NCBI RefSeq assembly: GCF_001428075.1 | Contig: NZ_LMSI01000021.1 | Coordinates: forward strand, 152,615 to 216,614 | Source of the DNA: Arthrobacter sp. Soil764 | Lineage (GTDB): Bacteria; Actinomycetota; Actinomycetes; Actinomycetales; Micrococcaceae | Length of the DNA: 64,000 nt | Direction: 5' to 3' | Part shown: in pieces, positions 1 to 8,333 of the stretch | Layout of the letters: every line of letters starts with the position of its first letter | Position numbering within the stretch: the first letter of the stretch is position 1 | Program-made: the position numbers and the translations under genes | The notes under the pieces: generated by a model | Seen by the model: the letters and a program-made list of their open reading frames with translations, nothing else | Told to the model about the DNA's origin: nothing | Database searches by the model: none

Positions 1-1699
1 AGGGTGCCTCGGCCGTGGCGGTGGCGGACGGTGCGGCGGCGGGAGCAGTGGAGCCGGCCGTGGTTCCGGCAGCCGGCGCCCCGGCGTCGGCGTTGAGGAC
101 CAGTTGCGCGGAGACGGGGGCGCCCTTGGCCACCGAGCCCGCCATGATGGCCGCGGCCAGGGGCGAGAGCAGTACCTTGCCCTGGCCGATCATGGACGCT
201 GCGTGTTCGGTGCCTTGGGCCTGCCCCGGAACGGAACCGAGAAAGGCTTCGGCGCCGAGTTTCGGCGCCTCGACCGCAACACCCATGGATGTGGCAGCGG
301 CTTCAAGCTGGCCCTGCGACACCGCGTCCCGCTGGGAAATGAAGGCCGTGTTGCAGGAGTGCGCAAAGGCGTCCCGCAGGGTCACTGCCCCCAGGGAGGT
401 CTCCGGGTACCCTTCGGAGTTCTTGAAGGTCCGCCCGTCCACGGTGAGCGTGGGGGTGCACTGGACCGTGGAGTCCGGCGTCATCCCGTTGCGAAACATG
501 GCCAGTGAATCCACCATCTTGAAGATGGAACCCGGCGCGTACTGCCCCAGCATGGCGGTGTTGTAGCCGTTGCTGCCCGGTCCGGAAGCCGCTGCCAGCA
601 CGGCGCCGGTGGAAGGCCGAAGGGCCACGATGGCTGAGGCCGGCCCCACTCCCTCCAGGGTGCTCTCGGCCAAGGTCTGCAGCCGCGGATCAAGGGTGGT
701 CTTCAGCGGCGTCCCGGGCTTGGGTTCCACCTGGAAGAGGACGCGGCGGGGGTCGGTGCCGGCGGATTGGATTTGTTCGCGCGTGAGGTCGGCGCGTTGG
801 GCACGGATGACCACGGCGTCTGATCCGCGGAGCTGTTCGTCGTATTGCTGCTGGAGCCCGCCGATACCCGTGACATCACCGGGAGCCAGGCCACCATCCG
901 AAGCTTCGATCTGTTCGGCGGTGGCTTCCCCCACCGAACCGAGCACGGCACGGGCAAAGGTCCTGCTCGGAGCCAGGGGAATCGATGCCGGGATGCCCCG
1001 CGCGCCCGGGATGGCGCTGATCTGCTCATCGGAGACGGTCCGGCCTTCCTGACGGAGGGTGATGGCGCGAACAAAGGCCTGGGCACCGGCCGCCTTGACC
1101 TGCTGCACGTAGGCGGCAGGATCCACCCCTACAAGGGCCGCCAGTTTTCCGGCGGAATCGGCAGGGTCCGCGCCGCCCAGTTGGGGCTTGTCGATGCCCA
1201 CGTCCACCACGGGACGGTAGGTCACCAGCGGGACGTCCCCGGCGCCAAGGATGTCGGCACGCTGGGGCGACTGGGATCCCTTGGTCACAATTTCGCTGTC
1301 CCCGAGGCCAGGCGCCAGGAGGCCCGGATTCCAGACGGTGAGCCATTTGTCGCCGGACTTCTTGAAGTTTGCCGGGATGGTGTACTTCCACTCAGCGTCG
1401 CCGAACTTCCAGGTGTAGTCCAACGGTGCGGAGGCCTTGTCGCCATCCAGCGTGAGTCCGCCCGCCTGGACCTCGGGCTTTTGCGGATCCAGGGCCGCGA
1501 AGACCTGGTGCAGCTGGTCGTTGGCTGCGGCGGCGTCCTTGCCGTCAAACGCAACCGATCCCACGTCCAGGGCCGAGACTGCCTTGGCCAGCTGTTGTGC
1601 CGCGGCTTCGGCTCCGGACTTTCCGTCGTCGCAGGCCACCAGCGACGTGCCCAGAATGAGCGCAGCTATGGCAAGCGAAAGTTTTGTTGATTTCCCCAT
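1..1699 (-). CDS. Penicillin-binding transpeptidase lipoprotein (3' end cut by window edge)
   Basis: The reading frame starts at the ATG at 1699 and runs open to the left edge, so about 566 residues are visible and the C-terminus is missing. The N-terminus is a lipoprotein signal with a lipobox ending Leu-Val-Ala-Cys around residue 23. An NTF2-like region (MecA-N type) and a PBP dimerisation region follow, then a transpeptidase domain with the active serine in APGSIFKMVD (Ser about 391) and the second motif Ser-Cys-Asn. The KTG motif would lie beyond the edge. SIFK instead of STFK is a mild variant. The family crosslinks peptidoglycan outside the membrane. The C-terminal visible part is Ala/Thr-rich. 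It lies 69 bp downstream of the oxidoreductase gene on the same strand. Family call is firm; which PBP paralogue it is cannot be said. Confidence 0.9.
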   Translation of the reverse strand, partial: MGKSTKLSLAIAALILGTSLVACDDGKSGAEAAAQQLAKAVSALDVGSVAFDGKDAAAANDQLHQVFAALDPQKPEVQAGGLTLDGDKASAPLDYTWKFGDAEWKYTIPANFKKSGDKWLTVWNPGLLAPGLGDSEIVTKGSQSPQRADILGAGDVPLVTYRPVVDVGIDKPQLGGADPADSAGKLAALVGVDPAAYVQQVKAAGAQAFVRAITLRQEGRTVSDEQISAIPGARGIPASIPLAPSRTFARAVLGSVGEATAEQIEASDGGLAPGDVTGIGGLQQQYDEQLRGSDAVVIRAQRADLTREQIQSAGTDPRRVLFQVEPKPGTPLKTTLDPRLQTLAESTLEGVGPASAIVALRPSTGAVLAAASGPGSNGYNTAMLGQYAPGSIFKMVDSLAMFRNGMTPDSTVQCTPTLTVDGRTFKNSEGYPETSLGAVTLRDAFAHSCNTAFISQRDAVSQGQLEAAATSMGVAVEAPKLGAEAFLGSVPGQAQGTEHAASMIGQGKVLLSPLAAAIMAGSVAKGAPVSAQLVLNADAGAPAAGTTAGSTAPAAAPSATATAEAP

Positions 1700-1768
1700 G
1701 GCGCCATTATCCCCCGGGCCGGACGCCAAGCACGCCACCGGTGTCTTCTGCCCTTGCCGCTTCGGAGC

Positions 1769-3208
1769 CTAGAGACCCAGGTCCGGCACCGGCAGTTTGA
1801 AGACATCCTTCAAGGCGTGCTTTGCGGCGTGCATCCCGGGCATGCCCGTGACCCCTGGACCCGGCGGTGTCGACGACGAACACAGGTAGACGCCCAGCAG
1901 CGGCGTCCGCCAGGGGACCGGGGACACTACCGGCTTCTGGACAAGGCCACGGACGTCCATGATGCCGGCGCTGAAATCGCCACCAATGTAGTTGCGGTTG
2001 TACTGGGCCAACTCCGCCGCGGTGATGGCATGTGATTCCACCACCAGGTCGCGGAAGCCCGGAGCGAACCGTTCCAGCTGGGCCGCAACCTGGTTGGTCA
2101 TGTCCTTCGTGGAGCCGGAGGGAACATGGCAGTACGTCCACAGTGTGTGCCGGCCTGCCGGCGCGCGGTGGGGGTCGAAGCGGGACGGTTGGGCCACGAG
2201 CACATAGGGCCGTTCAGGGTGCCGTCCCGCGCTTACCTCGTTCTCCGAGCGCGCCTGCTCGGCCCGCGTGCCGCCCACGTGCACCGTGCCGGCGTCGGAA
2301 AGTCCGCTGGCCTGCCATGGCACCGGCCCGGACAGGATGAAGTCAACCTTGCACGAGCCATTGCCGTAGCGGAAGCGTTCAAGGGCGCGCCGGTAGCGTC
2401 GGGGAAGTGAGGGGCCTGCCATGTCCAGCAGCCCCCTGGGTGCCACGTCCAGCAACGTTGCGCGGGTGGCAGGAAGCTGCTCCAACCGGTCTATGGGGGT
2501 TCCGGTGTGGATGAAGCCCCCGTGGGCGCGGATGTCGTCCGCGAGTGCTGCCGCTATGGAGGCGGAACCGCCGCGCGGGATGGGCCACCCGCCGGCGTGC
2601 CCCAGGGCGCCGAGCATCAGCCCGGCTCCCGAGGCCGCCAGGGACGGCAAATGGGAAACGGCGTGGGCGGCCACCCCACTCAGGAGGGCGGGCGCCAGGT
2701 CCTCCCGGAACCGAAGGTTCCACAGCCCGGTCCCCTGTTCCAGGGTCCGCAGTCCGTAGACGCCGGCCACCAGCGGGTTCCGGGGGATCCGGAGGAGCTG
2801 GTTTTGGGTGAAGTCCATGACGTCGTCAATATGGCGTACCAGCGGTTCCATGAGCCGCCGGTACGCGGGCCCGTCCTGGCCCAGTCCCTCGACCGTCCGG
2901 TCCATCGATTTGTAGGCCAGGGCTGCCCGGCCGCCTTCCAGCGGTGAACCGAAGGACACGTCCGGGGTGATGAGGTCCACCCTGCGGGGCAGCTCGAATG
3001 CCCGGAAGAACGGGGAGGCCAGGGCCATTGGATGCACTGCGGAGCAGACATCGTGGAAATACCCGGGCTGCATCAACTCCGTGGTCCGCGTTCCGCCGCC
3101 AATCTTTGCTGCTGCTTCGAAGACCTCCACAGAAAGTCCGGCCCGCGCCATGACCGCAGCTGCCGAGAGTCCGTTCGGGCCCGAGCCCACTACCGCCACG
3201 TCAGGCAC
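1769..3208 (-). CDS. FAD-dependent phytoene-desaturase-like oxidoreductase
   Basis: A 479-residue protein beginning at GTG 3208, chosen because an AAGGAGGGG ribosome binding site sits just upstream and the Rossmann strand starts at once (VPDVAVVGSGPNGLSAA). The dinucleotide-binding GxGxxG and the following acidic residue (VEVFEAAAKIGGG) are those of the carotenoid desaturase/NAD(P)-FAD oxidoreductase group (COG1233). The last 60 residues carry the FAD-binding end motif with SSSTPPGPGVTGMPG. Its start overlaps the stop of the GT87 gene by 8 bp, so the two are translationally coupled. The substrate is unknown: no other carotenoid gene is nearby, so a carotenoid role is not supported here. A longer open frame upstream lies inside the neighbouring gene and looks non-coding. 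Confidence 0.88.
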   Translation of the reverse strand: MPDVAVVGSGPNGLSAAAVMARAGLSVEVFEAAAKIGGGTRTTELMQPGYFHDVCSAVHPMALASPFFRAFELPRRVDLITPDVSFGSPLEGGRAALAYKSMDRTVEGLGQDGPAYRRLMEPLVRHIDDVMDFTQNQLLRIPRNPLVAGVYGLRTLEQGTGLWNLRFREDLAPALLSGVAAHAVSHLPSLAASGAGLMLGALGHAGGWPIPRGGSASIAAALADDIRAHGGFIHTGTPIDRLEQLPATRATLLDVAPRGLLDMAGPSLPRRYRRALERFRYGNGSCKVDFILSGPVPWQASGLSDAGTVHVGGTRAEQARSENEVSAGRHPERPYVLVAQPSRFDPHRAPAGRHTLWTYCHVPSGSTKDMTNQVAAQLERFAPGFRDLVVESHAITAAELAQYNRNYIGGDFSAGIMDVRGLVQKPVVSPVPWRTPLLGVYLCSSSTPPGPGVTGMPGMHAAKHALKDVFKLPVPDLGL

Positions 3209-4661
3209 GGGTCCCCTCCTTCGAAGTGCGGAATGAGGCCCGGCGCAGTGGCTTAAGCCGGATCCGGTCCCGTGCGTTGGCGAACGGCCCACCGTGCGGA
3301 TCGTCGAGGTGGTGGCGGCGGATGGGATCGTACGTGGGGTCGTAGATGTCCCACACGACACGTGCCATCAGGTACGCCACCGCGGCCATGTGCGCGGCGA
3401 CAGCCAGGACGTAGTAGGGCATGTCCAGGTTGTGCTGGGAGGAACCTGCGCTGGTCACCTGTCCAAGGTACATCCAGATCGCGGCCCAATGCAGGGCTTC
3501 GATGCCCTGCCAGACAAGGAAGTCGCGCCACCGTGGCCTGGCCAGGGCCAGCAGCGGAATGAGCCACACCACATACTGGGGCGAATAGACCTTGCCGGTG
3601 AGGATGAAGGCCGCGACGATCAGGAACACCAGCTGCGCCAGGCGGGGGCGGCGGGGAGCGGTGAGGGCAACAGCGGCAATGCCTGCGCAGGCCACGGCAA
3701 AGAACCCGGCGGACAGTATGCTGACGGGGCCGGCGCCAAGCCCGGACCAGCCCAGTCGGTCCGCCACCAGGTTGTAGGCGAACCAGGCTGAACTGTATCC
3801 GGCGCCGCGGTCTGCGCTGTACTGGAAGAAATAGGCCCAGCCGGCAGGGTTGGCGGCGGCAAAGGGGAGATTGACCAGGACCCACGTTGCGGCCGCGCTG
3901 CCACCGGTCACCAACAGCGGTCGCCACCGTCCCGTGCGCACGGCAAGCAGCAGGATGGCCCCCAGCACCAGGAGCGGATACAGCTTGGTGGCAGTGGCGA
4001 GGCCAATCATGACCCCGGCGGGGACCAGCCGCTGCCGGGCGAAAAAGTACATCCCGAATGCCAGCAGGCACGCAGCCCAGAGGTCCCAGTTGATGGTTCC
4101 GGCCAGGACGATCCCCGGGGCCACTGCCACCATAGCGGCATCCCAGGGCCTGCGGCCGGGCATGCGGGCAATCACCAGCACGGTGGCCATGGCCACCGCC
4201 GCGAGCAGCACGGCATTGATGTCAAAGTAGCCCAGGGCCCGCGCACTGGCCTCTCCACCGGGCACCAGCCAGGCCGTCACCCCCGCGATCAAGCCGAGGA
4301 GCACCGGGTATTCGAACTGGCTGCCGCTGCCCAGGATGGGAAAGATACCCTCCGCCATGCCGCGGTTCCGGAACAGTTCGGGGAAATCCGAATAGCAGGT
4401 GGCATAGAACTGCGTGGGGGTTTCCCAGCCGTTGGCCCTGCAATACCCTTTCAGCAGGATCCCCACCAGGGCTGCCAGCGCCGTGAGGACAATGAGCACC
4501 CGTTGCACCGAGTAGACACCGGGGGAGACCACCCCGGGATCCGACCTGCTACCCAGTGGGCCGCCGATCACCTCGGTGAATTTCTGCAACAGTGCATCGC
4601 TGCGGCTGGGCACCACGATTCGGGGCCGTCGTCCACCGTCCGGCGCCTTGGTCTCGTGCAT
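3201..4661 (-). CDS. Polytopic glycosyltransferase, GT87 / DUF2029 family
   Basis: A 486-residue membrane protein with about ten hydrophobic segments between residues 50 and 430. Family members (alpha-1,2-mannosyltransferase type, GT-C fold) use polyprenyl-phosphate-linked sugars on the outer face of the membrane, often for lipomannan-type glycolipids. The first extracytoplasmic loop (NGWETPTQFYATCYSDFPEL) carries an acidic pair typical of the GT-C catalytic loop, and a polar cytoplasmic tail of about 60 residues closes the protein. ATG at 4661 follows a short N-terminal basic stretch. A 10-bp hairpin at 4677-4707 lies just upstream. It is coupled with the FAD oxidoreductase downstream. The exact acceptor is unknown. 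Confidence 0.8.
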   Translation of the reverse strand: MHETKAPDGGRRPRIVVPSRSDALLQKFTEVIGGPLGSRSDPGVVSPGVYSVQRVLIVLTALAALVGILLKGYCRANGWETPTQFYATCYSDFPELFRNRGMAEGIFPILGSGSQFEYPVLLGLIAGVTAWLVPGGEASARALGYFDINAVLLAAVAMATVLVIARMPGRRPWDAAMVAVAPGIVLAGTINWDLWAACLLAFGMYFFARQRLVPAGVMIGLATATKLYPLLVLGAILLLAVRTGRWRPLLVTGGSAAATWVLVNLPFAAANPAGWAYFFQYSADRGAGYSSAWFAYNLVADRLGWSGLGAGPVSILSAGFFAVACAGIAAVALTAPRRPRLAQLVFLIVAAFILTGKVYSPQYVVWLIPLLALARPRWRDFLVWQGIEALHWAAIWMYLGQVTSAGSSQHNLDMPYYVLAVAAHMAAVAYLMARVVWDIYDPTYDPIRRHHLDDPHGGPFANARDRIRLKPLRRASFRTSKEGTRA

Positions 4662-4676
4662 GGCATCGAGCTTACA

Positions 4677-4707
4677 GCCGGCCCCGTCCCGCGGGATCGG
4701 GGCCGGC
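4677..4707 (-). terminator. GC hairpin between micro-ORF and GT87 gene
   Basis: GCCGGCCCCG at 4677-4686 pairs perfectly with CGGGGCCGGC at 4698-4707 across an 11-nt loop. It starts just past the stop of the 42-residue micro-ORF and 16 bp before the GT87 start on the minus strand. There is no T run, so it may be a terminator, attenuator or mRNA 3' stabiliser. Confidence 0.45.
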
Positions 4708-4709
4708 CG

Positions 4710-4838
4710 TCAGCGCAGGCCGCCCAGCTGCTGGTGCATGAGCACGAAAACGTCGTTCCTGTGCTGTTCCAGCAGGGCCGTGTTCAGGGAACTGCGGCGC
4801 TGCAGGGGGCGGGACAGGAGCCCCATGATTTTTTGCAT
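4710..4838 (-). CDS. Candidate 42-residue small basic protein with strong RBS
   Basis: On the minus strand AAAGGAGGTGG lies 8 nt before an ATG at 4838 that opens a 42-codon frame (MQKIMGLLSRPL...HQQLGGLR) ending in TGA at 4710. The first half is amphipathic and basic; there is no membrane segment or signal peptide. A perfect GC hairpin follows the stop. I do not recognise the family. The near-ideal Shine-Dalgarno, the following hairpin and a second similar micro-ORF upstream argue that it is translated, but no homology could be checked. A longer frame on this strand (from 4884) has no RBS and Pro/Ala-rich shadow composition. Confidence 0.45.
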   Translation of the reverse strand: MQKIMGLLSRPLQRRSSLNTALLEQHRNDVFVLMHQQLGGLR

Positions 4839-5193
4839 CAAGGGAGCCACCTCCTTTCTCTGTAATATGGCCGAAAAAGCGCATAACAAATTAGCGCCGC
4901 ATAACGCAGCGCAAAAGCGGCGCGAATCAGGGCGCAGAAAAACCCATTGATGGGATTAGCGGGAATTGCGCGATAGGCACAATTATGAGGCGGAGCACCG
5001 CGAGCTAAGGGCGAAGCGCGACCCCGGGACAGAGTTCTGACGAACCCGGGATTATGCGCCTGCGCAGCGGGTGCCGGGCCAGCCGCATTTGCGGAAAACC
5101 AGCCGAAAACTCAGCGGGGCAGCCTGGCAGTCCTGCCAAAACGCATTCCCGGCCCGGGCCGCGCGGAGCGGGTGTCCGGGAAGCCAGCGCCTC
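4839..5193. other. 355-bp intergenic stretch, unusually AT-rich in part
   Basis: Between the two micro-ORFs. The part at 4870-5000 is richer in A/T than its neighbours (for example GCATAACAAATTAGCG) and has repeated GCGCATAACGC-like words. I see no gene, tRNA or clear hairpin. Frames of 70-100 codons here have no RBS and look random. Confidence 0.3.
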
Positions 5194-5328
5194 TTAGCGG
5201 CGTCGCAGCAGGCCCGGGAGGGCCGCCGCCCGGCGGAAACCGGAGTTGACCGAAGCCACGCATGCGTCATCAGCAAAGGCCGGGAATGCATTGATGGGGG
5301 CATTCCATTCGCCAGTCAAAGTCATCAT
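5194..5328 (-). CDS. Candidate 44-residue small protein with strong RBS
   Basis: AAAAGGAGG lies 8 nt upstream of ATG at 5328 on the minus strand, opening a 44-codon frame (MMTLTGEWNAPI...GLLRRR) that stops at TAA 5194. The second codon is also ATG. The product has a mixed N-terminal half and a basic C-terminus. No family is recognised. It lies between the histidine phosphatase gene and the other micro-ORF, all on the minus strand. A direct repeat that could be an operator sits about 100 bp upstream. Confidence rests on the RBS alone. Confidence 0.4.
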   Translation of the reverse strand: MMTLTGEWNAPINAFPAFADDACVASVNSGFRRAAALPGLLRRR

Positions 5329-5425
5329 TATCCCAACCTCCTTTTCTGCCGTCCGCTGCGTGGGGTGCAATGCGGTCTATGACCCTGGCAGATGGCCGCG
5401 GGGTCAGGAATAAAGGTACCCCAGG

Positions 5426-5455
5426 ATTCCAGGGAAGACCAGCAATTCCAGGGAA
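5426..5455. repeat. Direct repeat ATTCCAGGGAA, 19-bp period
   Basis: ATTCCAGGGAA occurs exactly at 5426-5436 and 5445-5455. The 19-bp spacing places both on nearly the same helix face, as for a cooperative regulator site upstream of the micro-ORF at 5328. The regulator is unknown. Confidence 0.4.
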
Positions 5456-5483
5456 AAGGAGAAAACTTTTTGAATAAGGGGGA

Positions 5484-6068
5484 TTAGAGGCCCCAGCGCA
5501 CAATAGCGGGGGTCTTTTTATCCCAGCCAAGCGTGCAGACTTTCGCCGTGCCGAGAATGAAATGCCGGCCTTCGGTGGGCGGCAATTCCAGCCAGCGCGC
5601 CGTGAGGATACGGGAGAAGTGTCCGTGCGCCACGATCAGCACGTTGTCCATCCCGGATTCCAGGATCCGGCCGATGATCTTGTCCGCCCGCGCCGCCACC
5701 TCGTCGAGCGTCTCACCGTTGGGCACGCCATGTGTCCAGATCAGGTAGTCGGGATTGTCCTTGCGGATCAGGTCCGAGCTGATCCCCTCGTAATCGCCGT
5801 AGTTCCATTCGACGGCCAGCGGTTCATGCCGGGCATCGGGGAAGCCGGCGAGTTCGGCCGTCCGCCGAGCCCGACGGAGCGGTGAGGTGAGCACCAGGTC
5901 GAAGTCGACGCCGTCCAGCACCTTGCGGGCCTCCACCGCCTGCTGCTCGCCTTCCACCGTCAGGGGAAGGTCCGTCAGGCCGGTGTACTGCCCGCTCTTG
6001 GACCATTCGGTTTCGCCGTGCCGGAGGATCCAGAGCTGGGGGCGCGGGGCAAAGGCGGGGTTGGTCAC
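5484..6068 (-). CDS. Histidine phosphatase family protein (phosphoglycerate mutase-like)
   Basis: A 194-residue protein with the catalytic RHG motif at residues 16-18 (WILRHGETEWSKSGQYTGLT) and the second histidine in VLIVAHGHFSRIL near residue 146. These define the branch 2 histidine phosphatase superfamily, which removes phosphate through a phosphohistidine intermediate. Length fits the family. The GTG start overlaps the stop of the CCA-enzyme gene as GTGA, so it is translationally coupled to it. The natural substrate is not shown: it could be a phosphatase of sugar or nucleotide phosphates rather than a true mutase. Confidence 0.9.
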   Translation of the reverse strand: MTNPAFAPRPQLWILRHGETEWSKSGQYTGLTDLPLTVEGEQQAVEARKVLDGVDFDLVLTSPLRRARRTAELAGFPDARHEPLAVEWNYGDYEGISSDLIRKDNPDYLIWTHGVPNGETLDEVAARADKIIGRILESGMDNVLIVAHGHFSRILTARWLELPPTEGRHFILGTAKVCTLGWDKKTPAIVRWGL

Positions 6069-7573
6069 TTGGACTCCTCAACGGGGGAAGGTTCGACGAC
6101 GGCGGGAGAGGCTTCGGGGCCCTGTGCGGCAGGTGCGGATTCAGGCTGTTCGCCCCACCAGCGGAGCAGCCGCGCCTCGGCTTCTTCGGTGGGCAGTGGT
6201 CCGTATTCCATCCGTTCATTCAGGAGGAACTTGTAGGCGCGGCCCACCACCGGCCCCGGCTTGATGTCCAGCAGGGCCATGATCCGGGCTCCGTCCAGGT
6301 CCGGGCGCACCGCGTCCAAAGACTCCTGTTCGCGGAGGGCCGCAATTCTGGCCTCGAGGTCGTCATAGGCGAAGGCCAAACGCTCGGCTTTGCGCTGGTT
6401 CCGGGTGGTGACGTCGGAGCGGGTCAGGCGGTGCAGCCGTTCCAGCAGGGGACCGGCGTCGGTCACATACCTGCGGACGGCGGAATCGCTCCAGCCCGCA
6501 TCGCCGTAGCCGTAGAAGCGCATATGGAGTTCCACCAACCGTGCAACGGCCTTGATGGTGTCATTGTCGAACCGCAGCGCCTTCATCCTCTTGCTGGTGA
6601 GCTTGGCACCCACCATGTCGTGGTGACGGAAGCTGACCGCGCCGCCCGGTTCGAAGCGGCGCGTCGCCGGCTTTCCGACGTCGTGCATTAATGCGGCGAA
6701 ACGCAGCACGAAGTCCGGGCCGGGCACGGGCCCCTCCGCGTCGGTTTCAAGCTCTGCCGCCTGTTCCAGGACCTGGAGGGAGTGCTGGTAGACGTCCTTG
6801 TGCCGGTGGTGCTCATCGGATTCGAGCCGGAGGGCGGAAACCTCGGGCAGCACATGCTCAGCCAGCCCGGTGTCCACAAGCAGGTCAATCCCCACGCGTG
6901 GCCGGGCTCCGCAAACCAGCTTGACCAGTTCATCCCGCACGCGCTCGGCGGAAATGATCCTGATCCGGTCCGCCATGCCCGTCATGGCCTCCCGGACGTC
7001 GTCGGAGACCGAAACTCCCAGCTGCGCGGCGAACCTGGCGGCCCGCATCATCCGGAGAGGGTCATCGGAGAAGGACGCTTCCGGCGCGCCCGGGGTAGCC
7101 AGCACGGAGGCGTGGAGGTCGCGGACGCCGCCGAAGGGGTCCACCAGCTCCATGGAAGGCAGCTTCAAGGCCATGGCGTTAATGGTGAAGTCGCGGCGCA
7201 GCAGGTCATCGGTCAGGGAGGAACCGAAGGCCACCACGGGCTTGCGGGAGTCGGGATCGTACGCCTCGGCCCGGTAGGTGGTGATTTCGATCTGGAAGCC
7301 GGCCTTACGCATGCCGATGGTGCCGAAGGCCCGGCCGATCTCCCAGAAGTTGTCCGCCCACTTCTTGATCAGCGCCACGGTCTGGTCCGGGGTGGCATCG
7401 GTGGTGAAGTCCAAGTCGGGGGAGGTCCGGCCAAGGAACAGGTCGCGCACCGGACCGCCCACCAGGGACAACTCGTGGCCGGCGTCCACGAAGCGCTGCC
7501 CGAGCTCCAGGACCACCGGGTCCACCTTGAAGTCGACAGTGTGGGAATCAATCTTGTGATGTGCGTGCGACAT
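6065..7573 (-). CDS. cca: CCA tRNA nucleotidyltransferase
   Basis: A 502-residue class II CCA-adding enzyme/poly(A) polymerase head. The nucleotidyltransferase signature is present as LVGGPVRDLFLGR followed by DLDFTTDATPDQ with the two metal-binding aspartates (residues 40-60). RRDFTINAMAL and the ERVRDEL arginine motif follow, then an HD region with LMHDVGKPATR around residue 290. It adds or repairs the 3' CCA of tRNAs; this matters here because the tRNA genes in this window do not encode CCA. It is divergent from the NUDIX gene, the arrangement of mycobacterial pcnA and mutT4. The C-terminal 30 residues are a Pro/Ala/Glu-rich tail. Confidence 0.95.
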   Translation of the reverse strand: MSHAHHKIDSHTVDFKVDPVVLELGQRFVDAGHELSLVGGPVRDLFLGRTSPDLDFTTDATPDQTVALIKKWADNFWEIGRAFGTIGMRKAGFQIEITTYRAEAYDPDSRKPVVAFGSSLTDDLLRRDFTINAMALKLPSMELVDPFGGVRDLHASVLATPGAPEASFSDDPLRMMRAARFAAQLGVSVSDDVREAMTGMADRIRIISAERVRDELVKLVCGARPRVGIDLLVDTGLAEHVLPEVSALRLESDEHHRHKDVYQHSLQVLEQAAELETDAEGPVPGPDFVLRFAALMHDVGKPATRRFEPGGAVSFRHHDMVGAKLTSKRMKALRFDNDTIKAVARLVELHMRFYGYGDAGWSDSAVRRYVTDAGPLLERLHRLTRSDVTTRNQRKAERLAFAYDDLEARIAALREQESLDAVRPDLDGARIMALLDIKPGPVVGRAYKFLLNERMEYGPLPTEEAEARLLRWWGEQPESAPAAQGPEASPAVVEPSPVEESK

Positions 7574-7733
7574 AGTTCCTTAAGCTTGGCAGAAACCAGC
7601 GCCGCGGCAGTCCAAAAAAGCGTCACGATCCGCGCGGATTGAGGTTCCCTGCCGGAAAGTGCGTCATATCCCGTCCATGTTGGTGTCATGTTCCGGTCAT
7701 CACGGGAGGGCAACAGTCGTTAGAGTGGACTCC

Positions 7734-8282
7734 ATGGCCCATCCAGTACCGAGCGCTCCCGGCAGGAGGACGAACGCACCATTGCCGTCGGCAATCGGGG
7801 CGCACGTTGCCCCTGCCCAGCAGTCGGCACCGGCGTCGCTGCCCACGGTGGAGGAAGTTTCGGCCGGCGGCGTTGTGGTGGATACGTCCGACGCCGAATT
7901 GAGGGTTGCGATCATCGCCCGCCTTAACAGGGGCGGACGGCTCGAGTGGTGCCTGCCCAAGGGGCATCCGGAGGGCAAGGAAAACAACGAAGAGGCCGCG
8001 GTCCGGGAAATTGCCGAGGAGACCGGCATCGAGGGCACCATCCTGGCGCCGCTTGGCAGTATCGACTACTGGTTCACCGTCAGCGGGCACCGGGTCCACA
8101 AGACCGTGCACCATTACCTCCTGCGTGCCACGGGCGGCGAACTCACCATCGAGAACGATCCCGACCAGGAAGCCGTGGATGTGGCGTGGGTGCCCATCCA
8201 GGAACTTGCGCGGAAGCTGTCCTTCCCCAACGAACGCCGCATCGCCGACCTCGCCCGCGAGGTCCTGCCCGGGCACCTCTAA
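7734..8282 (+). CDS. NUDIX hydrolase (MutT4-like)
   Basis: A 182-residue protein from ATG 7734; a longer frame from 7659 adds sequence with no RBS. The full NUDIX box is visible from about residue 80: Gly, five residues, Glu, seven residues, then REIAEETGI. That pattern binds Mg and hydrolyses nucleoside diphosphates linked to another moiety. The N-terminal 35 residues are a Pro/Ala-rich linker. It is divergent from cca and lies directly before murJ, matching the mycobacterial pcnA-mutT4-mviN order, but the DUF6049-type gene (Rv3909 position) that separates them in Mycobacterium is missing. Substrate unknown. Confidence 0.92.
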   Translation: MAHPVPSAPGRRTNAPLPSAIGAHVAPAQQSAPASLPTVEEVSAGGVVVDTSDAELRVAIIARLNRGGRLEWCLPKGHPEGKENNEEAAVREIAEETGIEGTILAPLGSIDYWFTVSGHRVHKTVHHYLLRATGGELTIENDPDQEAVDVAWVPIQELARKLSFPNERRIADLAREVLPGHL

Positions 8283-8333
8283 GCCCGGACGCCGCCGTCG
8301 CCATTGCGGCGTTAAGTGCCGGTGGGTGAGACG

